From assembly GCF_016918015.1 (NCBI RefSeq), contig NZ_JAERMK010000001.1, forward strand, positions 326,805 through 390,804: a stretch of DNA of 64,000 nucleotides, given 5' to 3'. The stretch comes from Glycomyces sp. YM15. Its GTDB lineage: Bacteria > Actinomycetota > Actinomycetes > Mycobacteriales > Micromonosporaceae. This document shows, in pieces, positions 19,578 through 27,810 of the stretch (positions are counted from its first letter, which is position 1; each line of letters starts with the position of its first letter). The position numbers and the translations under genes were made by a program. The notes below the pieces were generated by a model that was not told the DNA's origin, did no database searches, and saw nothing but the letters and a program-made list of their open reading frames with translations.

Positions 19578-19872
19578 CCTTGGCATCCTCATCCTAAAGG
19601 GGCGAGGATTCCCGGCTCGGGCGCCGGTGACACGACACCGCTACGGGTGGGCATGGACCGAGCCAAGCCCGCTCCGGAGTCCGCTTCGCCTCGGTGATCG
19701 GCGACTTCGACGATTGTGCCGTCGCCGGGTACGTCAGGCCCTCACGACGCGCGTGCTTCCTCGCCGCCACGGCGTCGTTGTAGACGACCCGCGCGGACCC
19801 GAACGCCCGCGCGAGCGAGGCCCGCTGCGGCGCTGTCGGGTACACCCGAAACCGGACGAAGGAGCACCGTTC
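19578..19872 (-). mobile_element. remnant of an IS605/IS1341-type element
   Basis: This stretch holds the start of a TnpB gene at its 5' side and, at 19585-19609, a hairpin (ATCCTC ... GAGGAT around CCTAAAGG) like the right end of IS605-family elements, where the guide RNA of TnpB is also encoded. Most of TnpB is gone, including the catalytic RuvC part. The remnant begins directly after the stop of the penicillin-binding-like gene and ends about 40 bp before the DUF4190 gene. Confidence 0.6.
19594..19866 (-). pseudogene. TnpB N-terminal fragment
   Basis: About 65 residues match the TnpB N-terminus: VRFRVYPTAPQ, then ARAFGSARVVYNDAVAARK and ITEAKRTPERAWL. Intact TnpB is around 370-400 residues; here the match ends after PERAWL and the frame continues as unrelated Pro/Ser/Arg-rich sequence for about 20 codons to a stop. 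No good start codon precedes it. I infer internal deletion with the right-end hairpin retained. Confidence 0.7.
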
Positions 19873-19919
19873 AAGGCGAGGCGAGGGGTACGACAACCGG
19901 GAACCGAAAGCGCTCACGG

Positions 19920-21506
19920 TCAGCAGAACGGCCAGTTGCACTCCTCCGTGGTCGAGGGCTCCGGGTCGGGCTCTTCGGAACTCGGGGGTTCGGGTTCGGG
20001 TTCCGAGGAGGTGGGGTCGGGGTCGGGGTCGGGGTCGTCGGTGGTGTCGTCCGGTGAGGGCGAGTCGGAGGCGCTCGGGGAGGACGATGCGCCGTCGCAT
20101 CCCTCGGCGTCGGGGTTGGTCTGGCAGTAGGCGCTGTCGGGGTCGATCCGGCCGTCGTCGCCCACGATGTCGTCGGTGAGGTCCTCGCCTTCGCCGGAGG
20201 CTCCCGGCAGCGTTTCGGCTTCGTAGCCGTTCGCTTCGATCGCGGTGTCGATGACGTTGCGCCACAGCGATACGCCGCCGTCGGCGGCGGCTTGGCCGTT
20301 GGCCCAGGCGGCGACGCTGAGCTGGGGTATCGCGCCGACGAACCAGGCCTGGGTGGTCTCGCCGTGGTAGTCGGCGCCCGCGCCGAAGAAGTCACGGTCC
20401 TCGATGGCCTGGGCTTCGCCGAGTCCGATGAACTGGAGGTCTTGGGCGGTGGTCTCGGCGAGCGCCCGGTCCGTGGCGATGTCCTGCTCGGGCGGGATCT
20501 CCTCGTCGCCGATGTCGATGACGCGCTCGATGAAGTGGGTGTCGGCGTGGAGGCCGTCCGCGGCGATGGTGGCGTAAACGCTCGCCATGTCGACGACGCT
20601 CACGGGGTAGGTGCCGAAGTCGGCGGCGTCGAGTCCGCCGTACTCGCCCGTCTCCAGGTCGTAGACGGTGCCTTTGCCGTCGGCGATGGTGTTGAGGCCC
20701 ATGCCCTTCGCGGTTTCGAGCACGGTTTCGACGCCGTACTTCACCGCGACGGCGTCCATGGCGCCGGTCCGGGACTCCTGCACGGCCGCGGCGAGCGTGA
20801 CGTCGTTGTCCTGGTCGGTCCACCAGGATTCGATGGAGGCGCCCGCTTCGAGCGCGGTGGCGGCGGTGATCATGTCGAACACCGAGGAGGGCGGGTGCGG
20901 CGCGTCGGCGCCGACCTGGTCGGTGCCCGTGGCGCCCTCGGCACCGTAGTAGCAGCGCACCGCGCCCGTGCCGGGTTCGACGGCGACGACACCGGCTTCG
21001 CCGGAGGTCTGCTCGGCGGCTTCCTGGAGGATCTGGTCGAGGGTGAGGACGACGCGGGGGCCGTCGGGCCGGGAGGCCTCGTCGTAGAGCTGATCGGGGG
21101 TGAGGCCGTAGCGCGTTTCGAGTTCGGTGTTGATCTGCTCGACCAGCGAGGGGTGCCGGTCGGCGAAATCGTCGGGGAGGGCCTGGCCGCCCGCGTAGAG
21201 GTAGGCGGCGTCCTCTTGGTCGGCGCCGCCCGCACCGCCGTCGGGGAGGTTGCCGAGCACGATGGTGACGCCGACGGCGATCACGAGTCCGACGGCGCCC
21301 GCGACGGCGAGGTGGAGCCGGTTCAGCTCGAGGTCGTCGAGCTTGCCGGGCAGGGGGATCGCGATGGCCGCCGCTCCGGCCGCGCGGCGCTTGCCGCTGT
21401 AGCCGGAGCCGCGGGCCCCGGCTCGTCGGTGCCCGGGCGAACCGCCCTCCTGCGAGCCGGTCCGCCTCCGCCGCCTGCCGACGCGAGAGGGGTTCCCGTT
21501 ATACAC
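19920..21506 (-). CDS. penicillin-binding-like protein with dead transpeptidase domain
   Basis: A 528-residue membrane-anchored protein: basic cytoplasmic N-terminus, one TM near residues 64-88, then an extracytoplasmic domain laid out like the transpeptidase of class A PBPs without a glycosyltransferase domain. VVLTLDQILQEAAEQ and AGVVAVEPGTGAVRC are clear family landmarks. The expected STFK is SVFD (in PPSSVFDMITA), SxN is absent in the expected place (QESRTGAMDAV) and KTGT is replaced before TQAWFVGAIPQLSVAAW, so catalysis is very unlikely. The tail is Asp/Pro/Glu/Ser-rich and ends ECNWPFC. The GTG start is set by TAAGGT 7 nt upstream. Confidence 0.75.
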   Translation of the reverse strand: MYNGNPSRVGRRRRRTGSQEGGSPGHRRAGARGSGYSGKRRAAGAAAIAIPLPGKLDDLELNRLHLAVAGAVGLVIAVGVTIVLGNLPDGGAGGADQEDAAYLYAGGQALPDDFADRHPSLVEQINTELETRYGLTPDQLYDEASRPDGPRVVLTLDQILQEAAEQTSGEAGVVAVEPGTGAVRCYYGAEGATGTDQVGADAPHPPSSVFDMITAATALEAGASIESWWTDQDNDVTLAAAVQESRTGAMDAVAVKYGVETVLETAKGMGLNTIADGKGTVYDLETGEYGGLDAADFGTYPVSVVDMASVYATIAADGLHADTHFIERVIDIGDEEIPPEQDIATDRALAETTAQDLQFIGLGEAQAIEDRDFFGAGADYHGETTQAWFVGAIPQLSVAAWANGQAAADGGVSLWRNVIDTAIEANGYEAETLPGASGEGEDLTDDIVGDDGRIDPDSAYCQTNPDAEGCDGASSSPSASDSPSPDDTTDDPDPDPDPTSSEPEPEPPSSEEPDPEPSTTEECNWPFC

Positions 21507-21519
21507 ACCACGTACCTTA
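21507..21519 (-). promoter_or_regulatory. leaderless-type promoter of the PBP-like gene
   Basis: TAAGGT on the minus strand (21519-21514) is followed by 7 nt and the GTG at 21506. No ribosome site fits, and this fixes the start against the longer frame from 21590. Confidence 0.55.
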
Positions 21520-21573
21520 AAAGGCGCGGACCAGGTGCTAACCCCCGGCTCAGCGTTTACGGCGCGTAACCAT

Positions 21574-21626
21574 CCCATTTGGACACGCAAATGGGGCGCA
21601 CCATCGCACCTGCGATGTCGCGCCCC
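21574..21626 (-). terminator. double hairpin after pheT
   Basis: Just past the pheT stop, GGGGCGC (21593-21599) pairs with GCGCCCC (21620-21626) around an inner ATCGCA/TGCGAT stem. A second, overlapping stem, CCCATTTG with CAAATGGG (about 21575-21596), follows on the minus strand. Likely terminator of the pheS-pheT transcript. Confidence 0.6.
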
Positions 21627-21641
21627 AAATGTTGACAGTGC

Positions 21642-24107
21642 TTATTCTCGAATGGCGGCGCCGAAGCGCTCGGCCGCGACCGCGACCGCCGCGTCGCGGA
21701 CGGCCACCCCCTCCTCGTTGGTGAGCGTCCGATCGGCGGCGCGCAGTTCCAGCTTGAAGGCGAGCGACTTCTTGCCTTCACCGAGCTTCGGGTCGCGGTA
21801 GACGTCGAAGAGCCGCAGCGAATCGAGCAGTTCGCCCGCGCCTTCGCGCAGGGCCGCCTCGACCTCGCCCGCCGGGACCGTCTCGCCGACCACGATCGCC
21901 ACGTCGATGAGCGTCGCCGGGAAGTGCGAGATCACGGGAGCCGGCGCCAGGTCCGGCAGCGGCAGGGCCGTCAAGTCCAGCTCCATCGCGGCGGTGCGCC
22001 GCGGCAGGCCGAGACGTTCGCAGGCCTCCGGGTGCAGCTCGCCCGCGTGGCCGACGACGGCGCCGTCCACGCGCAGCTCCGCGCACCGGCCCGGGTGCCA
22101 CGGCGCGGCCTCGCCTTGGGCCACTTCGAGCTTCACGCCCGAAGCCGCCGCGACGACCTCGGCGGCCTCGACCGCGTCGGCCCAATCGACGATCCGTCCG
22201 GGCGCGTCGACACCGGCGGGCACGGCCTGCCCGCACAGGACCGCCGCGACGTGGCGCGGCTGCACCGGCAGCCGCCGGATCGCCGCCGCGATGGCCTCGT
22301 CCTCGGGGCGCTTGGAGACCGGCAGTTCGACCACTTCGAGGTCGCTCCAGCCCTCGGCGGGCTGGAAGACCAGGCCCTCCTCGAACACCGCGAGGTCCTT
22401 CGCGCCGCGCGCCAGGTTGAGGCGGACCGCGTTGACCAGGCTCGCGAGCACGGTGGTGCGCAGCAGCGGCGCGGCGTCGTCGAGCGGGTTGAGCACGGCG
22501 ACGGCCTCGCGCTGCGGGTCCTTCTCGTCCAGCCCCAGCTCGTCGGCGCGCTCGCGCGAGACGAACGGGAACGTGTAGGTCTCGACGAACCCGGTGTCCG
22601 CCAAGGCGCGTGCCACGCGGCGGCGGCGGCGCTGCGAGGAGGTCAGGCCGGTTCCCGCGATCGCGCGCGGGATGCTCGACGGGATGTGGCCGTACCCGTG
22701 CAGGCGGGCCACCTCCTCCACGAGGTCGGCCGGGTCGGTCAGGTCGGGACGCCACGATGCGGGCGTCACCGTCAGCACCTCGTCACCATCCACAGTGCAC
22801 CCGGCGGCCTCGAGCATCGCGACCACGGTGGAGCGGTCGTAGTCGACGCCGATCGTCTTGGACGGCAGGTCGACCGGGATCGCGATCGGCGTGGCAGGCT
22901 CGCGGTGGTCGATGTCGGCCACGGCCTCCACGAGGGTCCCGCCGCCGTACTCGACCAGCAGGTCGGCCGCGCGCTGCGCCGCGAGCAGCGTGATCCCCGC
23001 GTCGGCACCGCGCTCGTAGCGCTTCGAGGCCTCCGAGGTGAGCTTGTGCCGCCGCGAGGTGCGCGCGATCGCCGTCGGGTTCCAGTGCGCCGCTTCGATG
23101 AGCACGTTGCGGGTGGTCGGCCCGACCTCGGAGGTCTGGCCGCCCATCACGCCCGCGAGCGAGAGCGGACCGGTGCCGTCGGTGATGACCATGTCCTCGG
23201 GGTCGAGCCCCCGCTCCACGTCATCGAGGGTCTTCAGGGTCTCGCCCGGCTTCGCCCGGCGCACGACCATGACGTCCTCGAGGGCGTCGCGGTCGAACGC
23301 GTGCAGCGGGTGGCCGAGTTCGAGCATCAGGTAGTTGGTGACGTCCACGGCCAGGCCCAGCGGGCGCATGCCGGCCTGGGTGAGCCGCTTGGCCATCCAC
23401 TCCGGCGACTCCGCGTTGGCGTCCACGTCGCGCACCTCGCGCAGCGTGAAGCGCGAGCAGCCGTCGGTCTCGACCCGCACCGGGTAGGGCGGGTGCTCGG
23501 TCGCGGCGGGCTCCACGGCCTTCGCGGCCGGGTCGGTGAACGCGACGCCGAGGCGGTGCGCGACCTCGCGGGCGATGCCGCGCACGGAGAAGCAGTAGCC
23601 CATGTCCGGGGTGATCGCCAATTCGAACACGACGTCGTCGAGGCCGACCAGCGGTCGGGCGTCCTCCCCGACAGTGCCGCCCTCGAGGACGATGATGCCG
23701 TCGTGGTCGTCGGAGACGCCGAGTTCGCGGGCCGAGCAGATCATGCCGTCCGAGAGGCGGCCGTAGGTCTTGCGCGAACCGATCTTGAAGCCGCCGGGCA
23801 GTTCGGCGCCGGGCAGCGCCACGACGACGAGGTCGCCTTCGGCGAAGTTCCGCGCGCCGCAGATGACCGAGCGCGGCTCGGCCTCGCCGACCTCGACCCA
23901 GCAGTGGCGGATCGGCTTCTTGAACTCGGTGAGCTCTTCAATGGAGGCCACGCGGCCGACCACGAGCGGGCCGGTCACGCGGCCGCGCAGGTCCTCGACC
24001 TCTTCGACCTCGAGCCCGGCCTCGACCAGGGCGGCGTCGAGCGCCTCCGTGGTCAGGTCCTCGGGCAGGGCGGCGTACTCGGCGAGCCAGGAAACGGGAA
24101 TCCTCAT
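21642..24107 (-). CDS. pheT: phenylalanyl-tRNA synthetase beta chain
   Basis: An 821-residue beta subunit of the alpha2-beta2 enzyme that charges tRNA-Phe. In order: N-terminal domain starting RIPVSWLAEY, EMAP/OB-type tRNA-binding domain (about 40-150, GDLVVVALPGAELPGGFKI), B3/B4 editing domain (about 210-380), B5 domain (about 400-470), a core catalytic-like domain, and the C-terminal ferredoxin-like anticodon-binding domain (about 730-821). Length is normal. It starts 3 nt after the pheS stop, so the two are one transcript. Confidence 0.97.
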   Translation of the reverse strand: MRIPVSWLAEYAALPEDLTTEALDAALVEAGLEVEEVEDLRGRVTGPLVVGRVASIEELTEFKKPIRHCWVEVGEAEPRSVICGARNFAEGDLVVVALPGAELPGGFKIGSRKTYGRLSDGMICSARELGVSDDHDGIIVLEGGTVGEDARPLVGLDDVVFELAITPDMGYCFSVRGIAREVAHRLGVAFTDPAAKAVEPAATEHPPYPVRVETDGCSRFTLREVRDVDANAESPEWMAKRLTQAGMRPLGLAVDVTNYLMLELGHPLHAFDRDALEDVMVVRRAKPGETLKTLDDVERGLDPEDMVITDGTGPLSLAGVMGGQTSEVGPTTRNVLIEAAHWNPTAIARTSRRHKLTSEASKRYERGADAGITLLAAQRAADLLVEYGGGTLVEAVADIDHREPATPIAIPVDLPSKTIGVDYDRSTVVAMLEAAGCTVDGDEVLTVTPASWRPDLTDPADLVEEVARLHGYGHIPSSIPRAIAGTGLTSSQRRRRRVARALADTGFVETYTFPFVSRERADELGLDEKDPQREAVAVLNPLDDAAPLLRTTVLASLVNAVRLNLARGAKDLAVFEEGLVFQPAEGWSDLEVVELPVSKRPEDEAIAAAIRRLPVQPRHVAAVLCGQAVPAGVDAPGRIVDWADAVEAAEVVAAASGVKLEVAQGEAAPWHPGRCAELRVDGAVVGHAGELHPEACERLGLPRRTAAMELDLTALPLPDLAPAPVISHFPATLIDVAIVVGETVPAGEVEAALREGAGELLDSLRLFDVYRDPKLGEGKKSLAFKLELRAADRTLTNEEGVAVRDAAVAVAAERFGAAIRE

Positions 24108-24110
24108 CGT

Positions 24111-25172
24111 CTACTCCTCCACCTTCAGTCCGGCGGGGAACCGGACGTCGCCGTCGATGATGTCGCGCAGGTCGGTGATGCCGTGGCGCAGCATGAGCGC
24201 GCGCTCCACGCCCATCCCGAACGCGAAGCCCGAGTACACCTCGGGGTCGATCCCGCAGGCGCGCAGCACGCGCGGGTTGACCATGCCGCAGCCGCCCCAC
24301 TCGATCCAGCGCGGCCCGTCCTTGTGCGCGGCGAACCAGACGTCGACCTCGGCGCTCGGCTCGGTGAACGGGAAGTACGAGGGGCGCAGACGGGTGATCG
24401 CCTCGGCACCGAAGACCGACTTCGCGAAGTGGTCGAGGGTGCCCTTGAGGTCGGCCATGGTGATGCCCTTGTCGACCACGAGGCCCTCGGTCTGGTGGAA
24501 CACGGGCGAGTGCGTCGCGTCCACCTCGTCGGTGCGGTACACGCGGCCGGGCGCGACCGTGTAGATCGGCGGCTCCTGCGTGAGCATGGTGTGGATCTGC
24601 ACCGTCGAGGTGTGCGTGCGCAGCACCATGTTCGAGCCGTACTCGCCCTTGCCGTCGGCGATGTGGAAGGTGTCCATCATGGTCCGGGCGGGGTGGTCCG
24701 GGTGGATGTTGAGCGCGTCGAAGTTGAACCATTCGAGCTCGACCTCGGGGCCTTCGCCGATCTCGTAGCCCATGGCGACGAACAGGTCGGCGATGCGGTC
24801 CATCTGGACGTTGATCGGGTGGCGCGCGCCTTCGCGGCGGCGGGCCGTGCGGGCCGTGACGTCGACGGTCTCCTCGCGGAGGATGCGCGCGGCCTCGGCG
24901 GCCTTCAGGATCTCCTCGCGGGCCTCGAACAGGCCGGTGATCTCGGTGCGGGCGGCGTTCACATTGCGCCCGGCCTCACCGCGCTCCTTGCCCGGGATCG
25001 AACCGATCGCCCTGCGGGCCAAGGAGACCGGAGCCTTGTCGCCGAGCGTGGCGGACTTGGCTGCGGCGAGTGCTTCGAGGTTGGAGGCGGCGGCGATGAT
25101 CGCGGCGGCGTCTTTGACGGCCTCGGCGAGGGCCTCGGGCTGGAGCAGGCCAGCCTCAATGTCTGTGCTCAT
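24111..25172 (-). CDS. pheS: phenylalanyl-tRNA synthetase alpha chain
   Basis: The 353-residue catalytic alpha subunit. It has an N-terminal coiled-coil (about 15-100), motif 2 with TVAPGRVYRTDEVDATHSPVF and motif 3 FGMGVERALMLRHGI; FTEPSAEVDVWF and EWGGCGMVNP match the Phe pocket. ATG at 25172 has AGGAG 9 nt upstream. That site is partly inside an inverted-repeat arm of the leader, and an 18-residue leader ORF precedes it, so expression is probably adjusted by leader structure. Confidence 0.97.
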   Translation of the reverse strand: MSTDIEAGLLQPEALAEAVKDAAAIIAAASNLEALAAAKSATLGDKAPVSLARRAIGSIPGKERGEAGRNVNAARTEITGLFEAREEILKAAEAARILREETVDVTARTARRREGARHPINVQMDRIADLFVAMGYEIGEGPEVELEWFNFDALNIHPDHPARTMMDTFHIADGKGEYGSNMVLRTHTSTVQIHTMLTQEPPIYTVAPGRVYRTDEVDATHSPVFHQTEGLVVDKGITMADLKGTLDHFAKSVFGAEAITRLRPSYFPFTEPSAEVDVWFAAHKDGPRWIEWGGCGMVNPRVLRACGIDPEVYSGFAFGMGVERALMLRHGITDLRDIIDGDVRFPAGLKVEE

Positions 25173-25181
25173 AACGTCTTT

Positions 25182-25290
25182 CTCCTGGCGGGACCAAAAG
25201 GAGTCTAAGGAAGGCACGCGGCTCGGCCGCAGCCCGCCAGGGAAGAGAAGGCGTGGACGACTAACGCCACAGCCCGCACCCGGCGGGCTG
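25182..25290 (-). promoter_or_regulatory. pheS leader with alternative stems over the ribosome site
   Basis: In mRNA order four arms are seen: A CAGCCCGCC (25290-25282), B GCGGGCTG (25277-25270), C CCTGGCGGGCTG (25241-25230) and D CCCGCCAGG (25192-25184). A:B (8 bp), A:C (9 bp) and C:D (9 bp) are all perfect and mutually exclusive. Arm D includes the first three bases of the pheS ribosome site AGGAG (25186-25182). Arms A and B lie within the leader ORF, so translation there can choose the fold. Which state is the on state is inference and not settled. Confidence 0.5.
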
Positions 25291-25317
25291 GATAAATTCG
25301 CGGTAGCCGATAGACAT
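25261..25317 (-). CDS. candidate leader peptide of pheS-pheT
   Basis: An 18-codon ORF, MSIGYREFIQPAGCGLWR, from ATG 25317 to TAG 25261, starting 6 nt after a TAGACT hexamer and so possibly leaderless. It contains a single Phe, encoded by TTT, rare in this GC-rich DNA, placed two codons before arm A of the leader stems. Classic Phe attenuators have runs of Phe, so this is not a textbook case. It may equally be chance. Confidence 0.4.
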   Translation of the reverse strand: MSIGYREFIQPAGCGLWR

Positions 25318-25329
25318 GCCACTAGTCTA
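25318..25329 (-). promoter_or_regulatory. promoter of the pheS leader
   Basis: TAGACT (25329-25324, minus) lies 6 nt before the leader ORF ATG. It overlaps the last codons of the methyltransferase gene and accounts for the rare TTA codon there. Confidence 0.45.
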
Positions 25330-26131
25330 ACTTTCGACGCCGGGCCGCAGCACTGGCATAAAGGCAAACCCCTGCGGCGACGGCGAGGTTCAGGCTCTCG
25401 GCCTCGCCCCAGATCGGGACGCCCACCTTGCGGTGCGCCAGAGCAGCGGTCGCTTCGTCGAGGCCGTGGGCCTCGGAGCCGAACAGCCACACCGTGGGCG
25501 CGTCGAGATCGCCAGCGCGGTCGAGCGCGTACAGGTCGTCCCCGTCGGCGGCCGCGGCCAGGATCTGGGCGTGCGGGAACAGGTCGAGCGCGTCGGCCGT
25601 GTCCGCGGCGCGGACCACCGGCAGATGGAACAGGCTCCCGGCGGAGGAGCGCACGCACTTGCCGTTGTAGGGGTCGACCGAGTCGGTGGCGAAGACCACG
25701 CAATCGGCCCCGGCGGCGTCGGCGGCGCGGAGCACCGTCCCGGCGTTCCCGGGGTCGGTGATCCCGTGGAGCACCGCGACCAGGTTCGCCGCTTCGGGAA
25801 GGGACTGGTCCAAGAACCGGCAGACCGCGACGAGCCCTTGCGGGGTCACGGTCTCGGCCAGTGCGGCCAGGCCCTCGTCGGTGCACGGGTGCACATGGGC
25901 GCCCGCGGCGACGGCGGCGTCGATCAGGTCCGAGTGGCGGGTGTCGGCGTCGAAGTCGTAGAAGAGGTCTTCCACCGCTCCGGCGGCGATGGCTTCGCGG
26001 ACGGCCTGCGGCCCTTCGGCGAGGAACCGCTCGGCCTTGTCGCGGCCGCGGCGGCGCTGCAGCTTCCGGGCATTGACGACCCGGGACGATCGCGCGGTGA
26101 GCGCGTCCGTCCCGGGTGAGTCAAGCTGCAT
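25322..26131 (-). CDS. SpoU/TrmH-family RNA 2'-O-methyltransferase
   Basis: A 269-residue SPOUT methyltransferase. An N-terminal substrate-binding domain (about 10-95, with FLAEGPQAVREA) precedes the knotted catalytic domain with its three motifs: DPGNAGTVLRAADAAG (about 130), VWLFGSEAHGLD (about 217) and VPIWGEAESLNLAVAAGVCLY (about 237). The family acts on rRNA or tRNA; in this position after rplT it is usually annotated as a 23S rRNA methyltransferase. The start directly abuts the rplT stop. The third codon from its end is TTA, rare in this DNA. Confidence 0.9.
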   Translation of the reverse strand: MQLDSPGTDALTARSSRVVNARKLQRRRGRDKAERFLAEGPQAVREAIAAGAVEDLFYDFDADTRHSDLIDAAVAAGAHVHPCTDEGLAALAETVTPQGLVAVCRFLDQSLPEAANLVAVLHGITDPGNAGTVLRAADAAGADCVVFATDSVDPYNGKCVRSSAGSLFHLPVVRAADTADALDLFPHAQILAAAADGDDLYALDRAGDLDAPTVWLFGSEAHGLDEATAALAHRKVGVPIWGEAESLNLAVAAGVCLYASAAARRRKLD

Positions 26132-26515
26132 CTACTGCTCGGCGGGAGCGTTGACGTCCGCGGGGAGGGCCTTGCGGGCCACATCGACGAGGGCGGTGAA
26201 CGCCGCCGCGTCGTTGACGGCCAGCTCGGCGAGGATCTTGCGGTCCACCTCGACCTCGGCGAGGGCCAGGCCCTGCATGAAGCGGTTGTAGGTGATGCCG
26301 TTCGCGCGGGCGGCGGCGTTGATGCGGGTGATCCACAGCTTCCGGAACTCGCGCTTGCGGTTCTTGCGGTCGCGGTACGAGTAGGTGTACGAGTGGAGCA
26401 GCTGCTCCTTGGCCTTGCGGTACAGGCGCGAGCGCTGCCCGCGGTAGCCCTTGGCCTCTTCGAGTACGACGCGGCGTTTCTTCTTGGCGTTCACCGAACG
26501 CTTGACGCGTGCCAC
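26132..26515 (-). CDS. rplT: 50S ribosomal protein L20
   Basis: 127 residues, beginning [18 protein letters not shown] and containing [16 protein letters not shown] and ARANGITYN, standard for L20, which binds 23S rRNA early in 50S assembly. It is third in infC-rpmI-rplT. In some bacteria L20 also represses this operon; a leader terminator is present before infC here. Confidence 0.98.
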   Translation of the reverse strand: MARVKRSVNAKKKRRVVLEEAKGYRGQRSRLYRKAKEQLLHSYTYSYRDRKNRKREFRKLWITRINAAARANGITYNRFMQGLALAEVEVDRKILAELAVNDAAAFTALVDVARKALPADVNAPAEQ

Positions 26516-26567
26516 AGTTCAGTCTCCTTGCGTTTAAAGCGGATGGTAAGTCAAACGGAGTGCGGGC

Positions 26568-26762
26568 TTAGCGGCCCAGCAGCTTCCGGACCTGCTTCTG
26601 GTCGGCGGGGGAAACCTCGCCGCGGCCCTGCTGCTCGCGCTTGAACCGACCGCTCTTGTGCTCCATGAGGTGGTTCTTGCCGGCCTTGCGGCGCATCAGC
26701 TTGCCGGAGCCGGTCACCTTGAACCGCTTCTTGGCACCGCTGTGGGTCTTCATCTTCGGCAT
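26568..26762 (-). CDS. rpmI: 50S ribosomal protein L35
   Basis: 64 residues, starting [20 protein letters not shown], the L35 signature. It lies between infC and rplT in the usual order, and an AGGAG site precedes the ATG. Small basic 50S protein. Confidence 0.98.
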   Translation of the reverse strand: MPKMKTHSGAKKRFKVTGSGKLMRRKAGKNHLMEHKSGRFKREQQGRGEVSPADQKQVRKLLGR

Positions 26763-26843
26763 CGTGCTTCTCCTCTGTGTTCAATGCCGGTCGGGGCGGG
26801 CGCACGCGGGCGCCCGCTTCCGGCCGGTGAGTAGTGCTCGGGG

Positions 26844-27497
26844 TCAGGCCTCGGGCGTCTCGGTGGGCGCCTTTTCGGCGGCTTCCGAGGGAGCCTCCGC
26901 AGGTGCCTCTTCCGGAGCCGCTTCGGCCTGTTCGGCGTCGCCGCCGCGTCCGCCCTTGCGTCCGCCGCCGCTCTTGACGATCTCGCCCTTGGGGCGGATC
27001 GGGGCGACGACCATGATCATGTTGCGGCCGTCCTGCTTGGCGGCGGACTCGATGACCGCGAGGTCCTTGAGCTCTTCCGCGAGCTTGTCCAGCAGGCGCC
27101 GGCCGAGCTCGGGGCGCGACTGCTCGCGACCGCGGAACATGATCGTGATCTTGACTTTGTCGCCGGCCGTGAGGAACCGCACGATGTGACCCTTTTTGGT
27201 CTCGTAGTCGTGCTTGTCGATCTTCGGCCGGAGCTTCATCTCTTTGATGACGGTCTGCTGCTGGTTGCGGCGCGAAGCACGGGCCTTCTGGGCGGACTCG
27301 TACTTGTACTTGCCGTAGTCCATGAGCTTGCAGACCGGCGGACGGGCGGTGGGTGCGACTTCGACCAGGTCCAGGTCGACGTCGGCGGCCAGTTGCAGGG
27401 CTTTGTCGATCGACACGATGCCGACCTGTTCTCCTGCCGGGCCGACCAGGCGCACTTCCTTGGTCCGAATCTGGTCGTTAATGCGCAGATCGCTGAT
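26844..27497 (-). CDS. infC: translation initiation factor IF-3
   Basis: IF-3 stops subunit joining and proofreads the start codon. The N-domain has RINDQIR and [23 protein letters not shown], the C-domain [19 protein letters not shown]; an Ala/Glu/Pro-rich tail of about 45 residues follows. The start is taken as ATC at 27497: AAGGAGG lies 4 nt before it, and the protein then begins at the conserved ISDLRIND segment. An ATG at 27530 is in frame but would translate the ribosome site as residues NQGG and sits in an inverted repeat. infC uses rare start codons in other bacteria, allowing self-repression by IF-3. Confidence 0.9.
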   Translation of the reverse strand: MSDLRINDQIRTKEVRLVGPAGEQVGIVSIDKALQLAADVDLDLVEVAPTARPPVCKLMDYGKYKYESAQKARASRRNQQQTVIKEMKLRPKIDKHDYETKKGHIVRFLTAGDKVKITIMFRGREQSRPELGRRLLDKLAEELKDLAVIESAAKQDGRNMIMVVAPIRPKGEIVKSGGGRKGGRGGDAEQAEAAPEEAPAEAPSEAAEKAPTETPEA

Positions 27498-27501
27498 GGG
27501 G

Positions 27502-27508
27502 CCTCCTT
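27502..27508 (-). promoter_or_regulatory. Shine-Dalgarno site deciding an ATC start of infC
   Basis: AAGGAGG on the minus strand, 4 nt before ATC 27497. It is the best ribosome site near the gene. The in-frame ATG at 27530 has none and is covered by GCTGAC/GTCAGC. Confidence 0.6.
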
Positions 27509-27631
27509 GGTTCGCGATTCTCGCTGACATGACGTCAGCGCCCCTGTGGCTGTTCCGGTCGTCGGGGCGGGAGCCCCGGCGGCTTGTCGTTGCAAGCGTG
27601 ACCCAGCACAGCCTCACGCGGGTGAGGTCCC

Positions 27632-27663
27632 CAAAAGAAAAGACCCCGGCGTCAGCCAGGGTC
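27632..27663 (-). terminator. intrinsic terminator within the infC leader
   Basis: On the minus strand GACCCTGGC-TGAC-GCCGGGGTC is a 9-bp stem (one T-G pair) followed by TTTTCTTTT, the most canonical intrinsic terminator in the window. It lies between the promoter near 27811 and infC, so it should attenuate infC-rpmI-rplT. A second hairpin, CCTCAC-GCGG-GTGAGG (27612-27627), follows it. Confidence 0.8.
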
Positions 27664-27810
27664 CACTCCAAGGGCACGGCGATCATGTCGCCGTACGTGA
27701 CCCGTTCACCTGTCGGATCCCCCGTGAGGGGTCCCGGCTGCGGGTGGGAGCTGGACTCCGCTTGCGGCACCGCTCGCCATTCGAGATGGCACGGTGCGAT
27801 CGACACGCAA

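Noticed and set aside
20000-20040. Short tandem GGGTCG repeats as a possible regulatory repeat
   Set aside because: They encode the Asp-Pro repeats in the tail of the PBP-like protein.
21924-25208. A 1094-codon open frame on the plus strand over pheT and pheS
   Set aside because: It is fully antisense to pheT and pheS, with low-complexity Arg/Gly/Val/Asp composition and no family resemblance.
27531-27806. N-terminal extension of IF-3 in the same open frame
   Set aside because: The stretch holds the leader terminator and no conserved IF-3 sequence, so it is read as untranslated leader.
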